Shown here in pieces: positions 36,148 to 49,189 of a stretch of 64,000 bases of DNA (positions within the stretch are counted from its first letter, which is position 1; each line of letters begins with the position of its first letter). The stretch is taken from NCBI GenBank assembly GCA_027186245.1, contig CP114483.1:14590220-14654219 (forward strand), read 5' to 3'. The stretch comes from Coriaria nepalensis (Eukaryota; Streptophyta; Magnoliopsida; Cucurbitales; Coriariaceae). The notes beneath the pieces were generated by a model. That model searched no databases. It worked only from the letters and a program-made list of their open reading frames with translations, and was not told where the DNA came from. Position numbers and translations under genes: made by a program.

Positions 36148-39093
36148 AAAAAAATGCATAGTTGCCTTCCGTAGATCAATTGCAAGTTATGCATGAAAGT
36201 CGTGTTTTAAATGCGAAAATAGAATTAGTTCGAAGTGCTTTCAAACAAATTAATGATCTGAGAAGACTAAATGATGTGCTCTTTAAGGCTAAAATAATGC
36301 ATTGTTGTATTCAATAGATTAATTGCAGGTTATGTAAGAAAATCATGTTTGAAGGGCAAAAATATAATTCGTTCGAATTCATATATAATGATTTAATGAC
36401 TGGAAGGGCCTGAATGACATGATTTTAACGCTAAGTAATTGTATAGTTGCCTTCAATAGATCAACTGCAAGTTATGCACGAAAGTCATGTTTAAAAGGTG
36501 AATTTCGTCTGAAGTGATTGAAAATGATTTAATGAGTAAAAGAGATGCAATAATATGACTTTAACACTAAAAAAATGCATAGTTGCCTTCAGTAGATCAA
36601 TTGCAAGTTATGAATGAAAGTCGTGTTTTAAATGCGAAAATAGAATTAGTTCGAAGTGCTTTCAAACAAATTAATGATCTGAAAAGACCGAATGATGTCC
36701 TCTTTAAGGCTAAAATAATGCATTGTTGTATTCAATAGATTAATTGCAGGTTATGTAAGAAAATCATGTTTGAAGGGCAAAAATATAATTCGTCCGAATT
36801 CATATATAATGATTTAATGACTAGAAGAGCCTGAATGACATGATTTTAACGCTAAGTAAATGTATAGTTGCCTCCAGTAGATCAACTGCAAGTTATGCAC
36901 GAAAGTCATGTTTAAAAGGTGAATTTCATCTGAAGTGATTTAGAATGATTTAATGAGTAAAAGAGATGCAATAATATGACTTTAACACTAAAAAAATGCG
37001 TAGTTGCCTTCAGTAGATCAATTGCAAGTTATGCATGAAATTCATGTTTTAAATGCGAAAATAGAATTAGTTCGAAGTGCTTTCAAACAAATTAATGATC
37101 TGAAAAGACTGAATGAAGTGCTCTTTAAGGCTAAAATAATGCATTGTTGTATTCAATAGATTAATTGCAGGTTATGTAAGAAAATCATGTTTGAAGGGCA
37201 AAAATATAATTCGTTCGAATTCATATATAATGATTTAATGACTAGAAGAGCCTCAATGACATGATTTTAACGCTAAGTAATTGTATAGTTGCCTTCAATA
37301 GATCAACTGCAAGTTATGCACGAAAGTCATGTTTAAAAGGTGAATTTCGTCTGAAGTGATTGAAAATGATTTAATGAGTAAAAGAGATGCAATAATATGA
37401 CTTTAACACTAAAAAAATGCATAGTTGCCTTCAGTAGATCAATTGCAAGTTATGAATGAAAGTCGTGTTTTAAATGCGAAAATAGAATTAGTTCGAAGTG
37501 CTTTCAAACAAATTAATGATCTGAAAAGACCGAATGATGTCCTCTTTAAGGCTAAAATAATGCATTGTTGTATTCAATAGATTAATTGCAGGTTATGTAA
37601 GAAAATCATGCTTGAAGGGCAAAAATATAATTGGTTCGAATTCATATATAATGATTTAATGACTAGAAGAGCCTGAATGACATGATTTTAACGCTAAGTA
37701 AATGTATAGTTGCCTTCAATAGATCAACTGCAAGTTATGCACGAAAGTCATGTTTAAAAGGTGAATTTCATCTGAAGTGATTGAAAATGATTTAATGAGT
37801 AAAAGAGATGCATTAATTTGACTTTAACACTAAAAAAATGCGTAGTTGCCTTCAGTAGATCAATTGCAAGTTATGCATGAAAGTCGTGTTTTAAATGCGA
37901 AAATAGAATTAGTTCGAAGTGCTTTCAAACAAATTAATGATCTGAAAAGACTGAATGATGTGCTCTTTAAGGCTAAAATAATGCATTGTTGTATTCAATA
38001 GATTAATTGCAGGTTATGTAAGAAAATCATGTTTGAAGGGCAAAAATATAATTCGTTCGAATTCATATATAATGATTTAATGACTGGAAGAGCCTCAATG
38101 ACATGATTTTAACGCTAAGTAAATGTATAGTTGCCTTCAATAGATCAACTGCAAGTTATGCACGAAAGTCATGTTTAATAGGTGAATTTCGTCTGAAATG
38201 ATTTAGAATGATTTAATGAGTAAAAGAGATGCAATAATATGACTTTAACACGAAAAAAATGCATAGTTGCCTTCAGTAGATCAATTGCAAGTTATGCATG
38301 AAAGTCGTGTTTTAAATGCGAAAATAGAATTAGTTCGAAGTGCTTCCAAACAAATTAATGATCTGAGAAGACTGAATGATGTCCTCTTTAAGGCTAAAAT
38401 AATGCATTGTTGTATTCAATAGATTAATTGCAGGTTATGTACGAAAATCATGCTTGAAGGGCAAAAATATAATTGGTTCGAATTCATATATAATGATTTA
38501 ATGACTAGAAGAGCCTGAATGACATGATTTTAACGCTAAGTAAATGTATAGTTGCCTTCAATAGATCAACTGCAAGTTATGCACGAAAGTCATGTTTAAA
38601 AGGTGAATTTCATCTGAAGTGATTTAAAATGATTTAATGAGTAAAAGAGATGCAATGACATGACTTTAACACTAAAAAATGCATAGTTGCCTTCAGTAGA
38701 TCAATTGCAGGTTATGCATGAAAGTCGTGTTTTAAATGCGAAAATAGAATTAGTTCGAAGTGGTTTCAAACAAATTAATGATCTGAAAAGACTGAATGAT
38801 GTCCTCTTTAAGGCTAAAATAATGCATTGTTGTATTCAATACATTAATTGCAGGTTATGTAAGAAAATTATGTTTGAAGGGCAAAAATATAATTCGTTCG
38901 AATTCATATATAATGATTTAATGACTGGAAGAGCCTCAATGACATGATTTTAACGCTAAGTAAATGTATAGTTGCCTTCAATAGATCAACTGCAAGTTAT
39001 GCACGAAAGTCATGTTTAATAGGTGAATTTCGTCTGAAATGATTTAGAATGATTTAATGAGTAAAAGAGATGCAATAATATGACTTTAACACG
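36148..39093 (+). repeat. Seven mixed monomers between higher-order repeat 2 and its partial copy
   Basis: The marks repeat those of 27.7-28.6 kb: CTGAGAAG with CTGGAAG and AGTAATTG, then GTTATGAATG with AAGACCGAATG. They are followed by a GCGTAGTTG/CTGGAAGAGCC monomer, a CACGAAAA/GCTTCCAAAC monomer (about 38254) and a GCAGG/AGTGGTTTC monomer (about 38673) belonging to higher-order repeat 2. In the last of these the usual TAG in TTCAATAG reads TAC. Nothing but satellite is present. Confidence 0.72.
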
Positions 39094-40355
39094 AAAAAAA
39101 TGCATAGTTGCCTTCAGTAGATCAATTGCAAGTTATGCATGAAAGTCGTGTTTTAAATGCGAAAATAGAATTAGTTCGAAGTGCTTCCAAACAAATTAAT
39201 GATCTGAGAAGACTGAATGATGTCCTCTTTAAGGCTAAAATAATGCATTGTTGTATTCAATAGATTAATTGCAGGTTATGTAAGAAAATCATGCTTGAAG
39301 GGCAAAAATATAATTGGTTCGAATTCATATATAATGATTTAATGACTAGAAGAGCCTGAATGACATGATTTTAACGCTAAGTAAATGTATAGTTGCCTTC
39401 AATAGATCAACTGCAAGTTATGCACGAAAGTCATGTTTAAAAGGTGAATTTCATCTGAAGTGATTTAAAATGATTTAATGAGTAAAAGAGATGCAATGAC
39501 ATGACTTTAACACTAAAAAATGCATAGTTGCCTTCAGTAGATCAATTGCAGGTTATGCATGAAAGTCGTGTTTTAAATGCGAAAATAGAATTAGTTCGAA
39601 GTGGTTTCAAACAAATTAATGATTTAAAAAGACTGAATGATATGCTCTTTAAGGCTAAAATAATGCATTGTTGTATTCAATAGATTAATTGCAGGTTATG
39701 TAAGAAAATCATGTTTGAAGGGCAAAAATATAATTCGTTCGAATTCATATATAATGATTTAATGACTAGAAGAGCCTCAATGACATGATTTTAACGCTAA
39801 GTAAATGTATAGTTGCCTTCAATAGATCAACTGCAAGTTATGCACGAAAGTCATGTTTAAAAGGTGACTTTCGTCTGAAAGGATTTAGAATGATTTAATG
39901 AGTAAAAGAGATGCAATAATATGACTTTAACACTAAAAAAATGCATAGTTGCCTTCAGCAGATCAATTGCAAGTTATGCATGAAAGTCGTGTTTTAAATC
40001 CGAAAATAGAATTAGTTCGAAGTGCTTTCAAACAAATTAATGATCTGAAAAGACTGAATGATGTGCCCTTTAAGGCTAAAATAATGCATTACAGTATTCA
40101 ATAGATTAATTGCAGGTTATGTAAGAAAATCATGCTTGAAGGGCAAAAATATAATTCGTTCGAATTCATATATAATGATTTAATGACTAGAAGAGCCGGA
40201 AAGACATGATTTTAACGCTAAGTAAATGTATAGTTGCCTTCAATAGAACAACTGCAAGTTATGCACGAAAGTCATGTTTAAAAGGTGACTTTCATCTGAA
40301 GGGATTTAGAATGATTTATTGAGTAAAAGAGATGCAATAATATGACTTTAACACT
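39094..40355 (+). repeat. Higher-order repeat 2, partial copy (first three monomers)
   Basis: The marks CACGAAAA/GCTTCCAAAC/CTGAGAAG, then GCAGG/AGTGGTTTC/GATTTAAAAAG, then CAGCAGATC/AAATCCG/GTGCCCTTT reappear in the order of the 29.4 and 32.4 kb copies. The third monomer shows added changes (ATTACAGTATTC, AGCCGGAAAGACATG) and its C subunit then leaves the pattern. Confidence 0.8.
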
Positions 40356-41197
40356 AAAAAAATGCATAGTTGCCTTCAGTAGATCAATTGCAAGTTATGC
40401 ATGAAACTCGTGTTTTAAATGCGAAAATAGAATTAGTTCGAAGTGCTTTCAAACAAATTAATGATCTGAAAAGACTGAATGATGTCCTCTTTAAGGCTAA
40501 AATAATGCATTGTTGTATTCAATAGATTAATTGCAGGTTATGTAAGAAAATCATGTTTGAAGGGCAAAAATATAATTCATCAAAATTCATATATAATGAT
40601 TTAATGACTAGAAGAGCCTGAATGACATGATTTTAACGCTAAGTAATTGTATAGTTGCCTTCAATAGAACAACTCCAAGTTATGCACGAAAGTCATGTTT
40701 AAAAGGTGAATTTCATCTGAAGTGATTGAAAATGATTTAATGAGTAAAAGAGATGCAATAATTTGACTTTAACACTAAAAAAATGCGTAGTTGCCTTCAG
40801 TAGATCAATTGCAAGTTATGCATGAAAGTCGTGTTTTAAATCCGAAAATAGAATTAGTTCGAAGTGCTTTCAAACAAATTAATGATCTGAAAAGACTGAA
40901 TGATGTGCTATTTAAGGCTAAAATAATGCATTGTTGTATTCAATAGATTAATTGCAGGTTATGTAAGAAAATCATGTTTGAAAGGCAAAAATATAATTCG
41001 TTCGAATTCATATATAATGATTTAATGACTAGAAGAGCCTCAATTGCATGATTTTAACGCTAAGTAAATGTATAGTTGCCTTCAATAGATCAACTGCAAG
41101 TTATGCACGAAAGTCATGTTTGAAAGGTGAATTTCGTCTGAAGTGATTCAGAATGATTTAATGAGTAAAAGAGATGCAATAATATGACTTTAACACT
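40356..41197 (+). repeat. Two mixed satellite monomers
   Basis: Ordinary right-domain copies. The first has an unusual ATTCATCAAAATTCAT where others read ATTCGTTCGAATTCAT, so the dyad is lost although GAATTC-like sequence remains as AAATTC. The second carries GTGCTATTT, GAAAGGCAAAA and TCAATTGCATG, marks shared with the next block. Confidence 0.7.
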
Positions 41198-44141
41198 AAA
41201 AAAATGCATAGTTGCCTTCAGTAGATCAATTGCAAGTTATGCATGAAAGTCATGTTTTAAATGCGAAAATAGAATTAGTTCGAAGTGCTTTCAAACAAAT
41301 TAATGATCTGAAAAGACTGAATGATGTGCTATTTAAGGCTAAAATAATGCATTGTTGTATTTAATAGATTAATTGCAGGTTATGTAAGAAAATCATGCTT
41401 GAAGGGCAAAAATATAATTGGTCCGAATTCATATATAATGATTTAATGACTAGAAGAGTCTGAATGACATGATTTTAACGCTAAGTAATTGTATAGTTGC
41501 CTTCAATAGATCAACTGCAAGTTATGCACGAAAGTCATGTTTAAAAGGTGAATATCATCTGAAGTGATTTAAAATGATTTAATGAGTAAAAGAGATGCAA
41601 TAATTTGTCTTTAACACTAAAAAAATGCGTAGTTGCCTTCAGTAGATCAATTGCAAGTTATGCATGAAAGTCGTGTTTTAAATGCGAAAATAGAACTAGT
41701 TCGAAGTGCTTTCAAACAAAGTAATGATCTAAAAAGACTGAATGATATGCTCTTAAGGCTAAAATAATGCATGGTTGTATTCAATAGATTAATTGCAGGT
41801 TATGTAAGAAAATCATGTTTGAAAGGCAAAAATATAATTCGTTCGAATTCATATATAATGATTTAATGACTAGAAGAGCTTCAATTGCATGATTTTAACG
41901 CTAAGTAAATATATAGTTGCCTTCAATAGATCAACTGCAAGTTATGCACGAAAGTCATGTTTGAAAGGTGAATTTCGTCTGAAGTGATTTAGAATGATTT
42001 AATGAGTAAAAGAGATGCAATAATATGACTTTAACACTAAAAAAATGCATAGTTGCCTTCAGTAGATCTATTGCAAGTTATGCATGAAAGTCATGTTTTA
42101 AATGCGAAAATAGAATTAGTTCGAAGTGCTTTCAAACAAATTAATGATCTGAAAAGACTGAATGATGTGCTCTTTAAGGCTAAAATAATGCATTGTTGTA
42201 TTCAATAGATTAATTGCAGGTTATGTAAGAAAATCATGTTTGAAGGGCAAAAATATAATTCGTTCGAATTCATATATAATGATTTAATGACTGGAAGAGC
42301 CTCAATGACATGATTTTAACGCTAAGTAAATGTATAGTTGCCTTCAATAGATCAACTGCAAGTTATGCACGAAAGTCATGTTTAAAAGGTGACTTTCGTC
42401 TGAAGGGATTTAGAATGATTTAATGAGTAAAAGAGATGCAATAATATGACTTTAACACTAAAAAAATGCATATTTACCTTCAGTAGATCAATTGCAAGTT
42501 ATGCATGAAAGTCGTGTTTTAAATGCGAAAATAGAACTAGTTCGAAGTGCTTTCAAACAAATTAATGATCTAAAAAGACTGAATGATATGCTCTTAAGGC
42601 TAAAATAATGCATTGTTGTATTCAATAGATTAATTGCAGGTCATGTAAGAAAATCATGTTTGAAAGGCAAAAATATAATTCGTTCGAATTCATATATAAT
42701 GATTTAATGACTAGAAGAGCCTCAATTGCATGATTTTAACGCTAAGTAAATGTATAGTTGCCTTCAATAGATCAACTGCAAGTTATGAACGAAAGTCATG
42801 TTTAAAAGGTGAATATCGTCTGAAGTGATTTAGAATGATTTAATTAGTAAAAGAGATGCAATAATATGACTTTAACACTAAAAAAATGCATAGTTGCCTT
42901 CAGTAGATCAATTGCAAGTTATGCATGAAAGTCGTGTTTTAAATGCGAAAATAGAATTAGTTCGATGTGCTTTCAAACAAATTAATGATCTGAAAAGACT
43001 GAATGATGTGCTCTGTAAGGCTAAAATAATGCATTGTTGTATTTAATAGATTAATTGCAGGTTATGTAAGAAAATCATGCTTGAAGGGCAAAAATATAAT
43101 TGGTCCGAATTCATATATAATGATTTAATGACTAGAAGAGCCTGAATGACATGATTTTAACGCTAAGTAATTGTATAGTTGCCTTCAATAGATCAACTGC
43201 AAGTTATGCACGAAAGTCATGTTTAAAAGGTGAATATCATCTGAAGTGATTTAAAATGATTTAATGAGTAAAAGAGATGCAATAATTTGTCTTTAACACT
43301 AAAAAAATGCGTAGTTGCCTTCAGTAGATCAATTGCAAGTTATGCATGAAAGTCGTGTTTTAAATGCGAAAATAGAACTAGTTCGAAGTGCTTTCAAACA
43401 AAGTAATGATCTAAAAAGACTGAATGATATGCTCTTAAGGCTAAAATAATGCATGGTTGTATTCAATAGATTAATTGCAGGTTATGTAAGATAATCATGT
43501 TTGAAAGGCAAAAATATAATTCGTTCGAATTCATATATAATGATTTAATGACTAGAAGAGCCTCAATTGCATGATTTTAACGCTAAGTAAATGTATAGTT
43601 GCCTTCAATAGATCAACTGCAAGTTATGCACGAAAGTCATGTTTGAAAGGTGAATTTCGTCTGAAGTGATTTAGAATGATTTAATGAGTAAAAGAGATGC
43701 AATAATATGACTTTAACACTAAAAAAATGCATAGTTGCCTTCAGTAGATCAATTGCAAGTTATGCATGAAAGTCGTGTTTTAAATGCGAAAATAGAATTA
43801 GTTCGAAGTGCTTTCAAACAATTAATGATCTGAAAAGACTGAATGATGTGCTCTTTAAGGCTAAAATAATGCATTGTTGTATTCAATAGATTAATTGCAG
43901 GTTATGTAAGAAAATCATGCTTGAAGGGCAAAAATATAATTGGTCCGAATTCATATATAATGATTTAATGACTAGAAGAGCCTGAATGACATGATTTTAA
44001 CGCTAAGTAATTGTATAGTTGCCTTCAATAGATCAACTGCAAGTTATGCACGAAAGTCATGTTTAAAAGGTGAATATCATCTGAAGTGATTTAAAATGAT
44101 TTAATGAGTAAAAGAGATGCAATAATTTGACTTTAACACTA
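41198..44141 (+). repeat. Repeated two-monomer block at 41198, 42880 and (half) 43721
   Basis: The pair is a monomer with ATTTAATAG, ATTGGTCCG, GAATATCATC and AATTTGTCTTT, followed by one with GCGTAGTTG, ACAAAGTAATGATC, ATGCATGGTTG, GAAAGGCAAAA and CAATTGCATG. It occurs at 41198-42038 and again at 42880-43720, an offset of 1682 bp (four monomers). A monomer like the first member starts at 43721. Between the blocks lie two copies with GATGTGCTC and GCTCTTAAGG. Confidence 0.78.
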
Positions 44142-44560
44142 AAAAAATGCGTAGTTGCCTTCAGTAGATCAATTGCAAGTTATGCATGAAAGTCGTGTTT
44201 TAAATGCGAAATTAGAATTAGTCGAAGTGCTTTCAAAAAAATTAATGATCTGAAAAGACTGAATGAAGTGCTCTTTAAGGCTAAAATCATGCATTGTTGT
44301 ATTCAATAGATTAATTGCAGGTTATGTAAGAAAACCATGTTTGAAGGGCAAAAATATAATTCGTTCGAATTCATATATAATGATTTAATGACTAGAAGAG
44401 CCTCAATGACATGATTTTAACGCTAAGTAAATGTATTGTTGCCTTCAATAGATCAACTGCAAGTTATGCACGAAAGTCATGTTTCAAACGTGACTTTCGT
44501 CTGAAGGGATTTAGAATCATTTAATGAGTAAAAGAGATGCAATAATATGACTTTAACACA

Positions 44561-45400
44561 AAAAAAATGCATAGTTGCCTTCAGTAGATCAGTTGCAAGT
44601 TATGCATGAAAGTCGTGTTTTAAATGCGAAAATAGAACTAGTTCGAAGTGCTTTCAAACAAATTAATAATCTAAAAAGACTGAAGGATATGCTCTTAAGG
44701 CTAAAATAATGCATTGTTGTATTCAATAGATTAATTGCAGGTTATGTAAGAAAATCATGTTTGAAGGGCAAAAATATAATTCGTTCGAATAGATATATAA
44801 TGATTTAATGACTAGAAGAGCCTCAATGACATGATTTTAGCGCTAAGTAAATGTATAGTTGCCTTCAATAGATCAACTGCAAGTTATGCACGAAAGTCAT
44901 GTTTAAAAGGTGAATTTCGTCTGAAGTGATTTAAAATGATTTAATGAGTAAAAGAGATGCAATAATATGACTTTAACACCAAAAAAATGCATAGTTGCCT
45001 TCAGTAGATCAATTGCAAGTTATGCATGAAAGTCGTGTTTTAAATGCGAAAATAGAACTAGTTCGAAGTGCTTTCAAACAAATTAATGATCTAAAAAGAC
45101 TGAATGATATGCTCTTAAGGCTAAAATAATGCATTGTTGTATTCAATAGATTAATTGCAGGTTATGTAAGAAAATCATGTTTGAAGGGCAAAAATATAAT
45201 TCGTTCGAATAGATATATAATGATTTAATGACTAGAAGAGCCTCAATGACATGATTTTAACGCTAAGTAAATGTATAGTTGCCTTCAATAGATCAACAAC
45301 AAGTTATGCACGAAAGTCATGTTTGAAAGGTGAGTTTCGTCTGAAGTGATTTAGAATGATTTAATGAGTAAAAGAGATGCAATAATATGACTTTAACACT
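44561..45400 (+). repeat. Tandem pair of monomers that lost the EcoRI site
   Basis: Both copies (44561-44980 and 44981-45400) read CGTTCGAATAGATATATAATG, with TTC of the EcoRI site replaced by AGA, and both have the one-base-shorter GCTCTTAAGG. A three-base change shared by adjacent copies is best explained by one mutation followed by a single-monomer duplication. Confidence 0.82.
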
Positions 45401-46242
45401 AAAAAAATGCATAGTTGCCTTCAGTAGATCAATCGCAAGTTATGCATGAAAGTCGTGTTTTAAATTCGAAAATAGAATTAGTTCGAAGTGCTTTGAAACA
45501 AATTAATGATCTGAAAAGACTGAATGATGTGCTCTTTAAGGCTAAAATAATGCATTGTTGTATTCAATAGATTAATTGCAGGTTATGTAAGAAAATCATG
45601 TTTGAAGGGGAAAAATATAATTCGTCCGAATTCATATATAATGATTTAATTACTAGAAGAGCCTGAATGACATGATTTTAACGCTAACTAAATGTATAGT
45701 TGTCTTCAATAGATCAACTGCAAGTTATGAACGAAAGTCATGTTTAAAAGGTGAATTTCGTCTGAAGTGATTTAAAATGATTTAATGAGTAAAAGAGATG
45801 CAATAAAATGACTTTAACACTAAAAAAATGCATTGTTGCCTTCAGTAGATCAATTGCAAGTTATGCATGAAAGTCGTGTTTTAAATGCGAAAATAGAATT
45901 AGTTCGAAGTGCTTTCAAACAAATTAATGATCTAAAAAGACTGAATGATGTGCTCTTTAAGGCTAAAATAATGCATTGTTGTATTCAATAGATTAATTGA
46001 AGGTTATGTAAGAAAATCATGTTTGAAGGGCAAAAAAATAATTCGTTCGAATTCATATATAATGATTTAATGACCTGAAGAGCCTGAATGACATGATTTT
46101 AACGCTAAGTAAATGTATAGTTGCGATCAATAGATCAACTGCAAGTTATGCACGAAAGTCATGTTTGAAAGGTGAGTTTCGTCTGAAGTGATTTAGAATG
46201 ATTTAATGAGTAAAAGAGATGCAATAATATGACTTTAACACC

Positions 46243-49189
46243 AAAAAAATGCATAGTTGCCTTCAGTAGATCAATTGCAAGTTATGCATGAAAGTCGTGT
46301 TTTAAATGCGAAAATAGAATTAGTTCGAAGTGCTTTCAAACAAATTAATGATCTAAAAAGACTGAATGATATGCTCTTTAAGGCTAAAATAATGCATTGT
46401 TGTATTCAATAGATTAATTGAAGGTTATGTAAGAAAATCATGTTTGAAGGGCAAAAATATAATTCGTTCGAATTCATATATAATGATTTAATGACCTGAA
46501 GAGCCTGAATGACATGATTTTAACGCTAAGTAAATGTATAGTTGCGATCAATAGATCAACTGCAAGTTATGCACGAAAGTCATGTTTGAAAGGTGAGTTT
46601 CGTCTGAAGTGATTTAGAATGATTTAATGAGTAAAAGAGATGCAATAATATGACTTTAACACTAAAAAAATGCATAGTTGCCTTCAGTAGATCAATCGCA
46701 AGTTATGCATGAAAGTCGTGTTTTAAATTCGAAAATAGAATTAGTTCGAAGTGCTTTGAAACAAATTAATGATCTAAAAAGACTGAATGATGTGCTCTTT
46801 AAGGCTAAAATAATGCATTGTTGTATTCAATAGATTAATTGCAGGTTATGTAAGAAAATCATGTTTGAAGGGCAAAAATATAATTCGTCCGAATTCATAT
46901 ATAATGATTTAATTACTAGAAGAGCCTGAATGACATGATTTTAACGCTAACTAAATGTATAGTTGTCTTCAATAGATCAACTGCAAGTTATGAACGAAAG
47001 TCATGTTTAAAAGGTGAATTTCGTCTGAAGTGATTTAAAATGATTTAATGAGTAAAAGAGATGCAACAAAATGACTTTAACACTAAAAAAATGCATTGTT
47101 GCCTTCAGTAGATCAATTGCAAGTTATGCATGAAAGTCGTGTTTTAAATGCGAAAATAGAATTAGTTCGAAGTGCTTTCAAACAAATTAATGATCTGAAA
47201 AGACTGAATGATGTGCTCTTTAAGGCTAAAATAATGCATTGTTGTATTCAATAGATTAATTGCAGGTTATGTAAGAAAATCATGCTTGAAGGGCAAAAAT
47301 ATAATTGGTCCGAATTCATATATAATGATTTAATGACCTGAAGAGCCTGAATGACATGATTTTAACGCTAAGTAAATGTATAGTTGCGATCAATAGATCA
47401 ACTGCAAGTTATGCACGAAAGTCATGTTTAAAAGGTGAATTTCGTCTGAAGTGATTTAAAATGATTTAATGAGTAAAAGAGATGCAATAATATGACTTTA
47501 ACACCAAAAAAATGCATAGTTGCCTTCAGTAGATCAATTGCAAGTTATGCATGAAAGTCGTGTTTTAAATGCGAAAATAGAATTAGTTCGAAGTGCTTTC
47601 AAACAAATTAATGATCTAAAAAGACTGAATGATATGCTCTTTAAGGCTAAAATAATGCATTGTTGTATTCAATAGATTAATTGAAGGTTATGTAAGAAAA
47701 TCATGTTTGAAGGGCAAAAATATAATTCGTCCGAATTCATATATAATGATTTAATGACCTGAAGAGCCTGAATGACATGATTTTAACGCTAAGTAAATGT
47801 ATAGTTGCGATCAATAGATCAACTACAAGTTATGCACGAAAGTCATGTTTGGAAGGTGAATTTCGTCTGAAGTGATTTAGAATGATTTAATGAGTAAAAG
47901 AGATGCAATAATATGACTTTAACCCTAAAAAAATGCATAGTTGCCTTCAGTAGATCAATCGCAAGTTATGCATGAAAGTCGTGTTTTAAATTCGAAAATA
48001 GAATTAGTTCGAAGTGCTTTGAAACAAATTAATGATCTGAAAAGACTGAATGATGTGCTCTTTAAGGCTAAAATAATGCATTGTTGTATTCAATAGATTA
48101 ATTGCAGGTTATGTAAGAAAATCATGTCTGAAGGGCAAAAATATAATTCGTTCGAATTCATATATAATGATTTAATGACTAGAAGAGCCTGAATGACATG
48201 ATTTTAACGCTAAGTAAATGTATAGTTGTCTTCAATAGATCAACTGCAAGTTATGAACGAAAGTCATGTTTAAAAGGTGAATTTCGTCTGAAGTGATTTA
48301 AAGTGATTTAATGAGTTAAAGAGATGCAATAAAATGACTTTAAAACTAAAAAAATGCATAGTTGCCTTCAGTAGATCAATTGCAAGTTATGCATGAAAGT
48401 CGTGTTTTAAATGCGAAAATAGAACTAGTTCGAAGTGCTTTCAAACAAATTAATGATCTAAAAAGACTGAATGATATGCTCTTTAAGGCTAAAATAATGC
48501 ATTGTTGTATTCAATAGATTAATTGATGGTTATGTAGGAAAATCATGTTTGAAGGGCAAAAATATAATTCGTTCGAATTCATATATAATGATTTAATGAC
48601 CTGAAGAGCCTGAATGACATGATTTTAACGCTAAGTAAATGTATAGTTGCGATCAATAGATCAACTGCAAGTTATGCACGAAAGTCATGTTTGAAAGGTG
48701 AATTTCGTCTGAAGTGATTTAGAATGATTTAATGAGTAAAAGAGATGCAATAATATGACTTTAACACAAAAAAAATGCATAGTTGCCTTCAGTAGATCAA
48801 TTGCAGGTTATGCATGAAAGTCGTGTTTTAAATGCGAAAATAGAATTAGTTCGAAGTGCTTTCAAACAAATTAATGATCTAAAAAGACTGAATGATGTGC
48901 TCTTTAAGGCTAAAATAATGCATTGTTGTATTCAATAGATTAATTGAAGGTTATGTAAGAAAATCATGTTTGAAGGGCAAAAAAATAATTCGTTCGAATT
49001 CATATATAATGATTTAATGACCTGAAGAGCCTGAATGACATGATTTTAACGCTAAGTAAATGTATAGTTGCGATCAATAGATCAACTGCAAGTTATGCAC
49101 GAAAGTCATGTTTGAAAGGTGAGTTTCGTCTGAAGTGATTTAGAATGATTTAATGAGTAAAAGAGATGCAATAATATGACTTTAACACC
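46243..49189 (+). repeat. Higher-order repeat 3, first 7-monomer copy (2947 bp)
   Basis: The marks in order are: CACCAAAA + TTGAAGG + ACCTGAAG + TTGCGATC; AATCGCAAG + AAATTCG + TTTGAAAC + TTACTAG + CTAACTAAATG; GCATTGTTGCC + CTTGAAGGG + GGTCCG; CACCAAAA + AACTACAAG + TTTGGAAGG; AACCCT + AATCGC + GTCTGAAGGG + GAGTTAAAG; AACTAG + TTGATGG + GTAGGAAAAT; CACAAAAA + TTGCAGGTTATGC. All recur at +2947 bp. Confidence 0.9.
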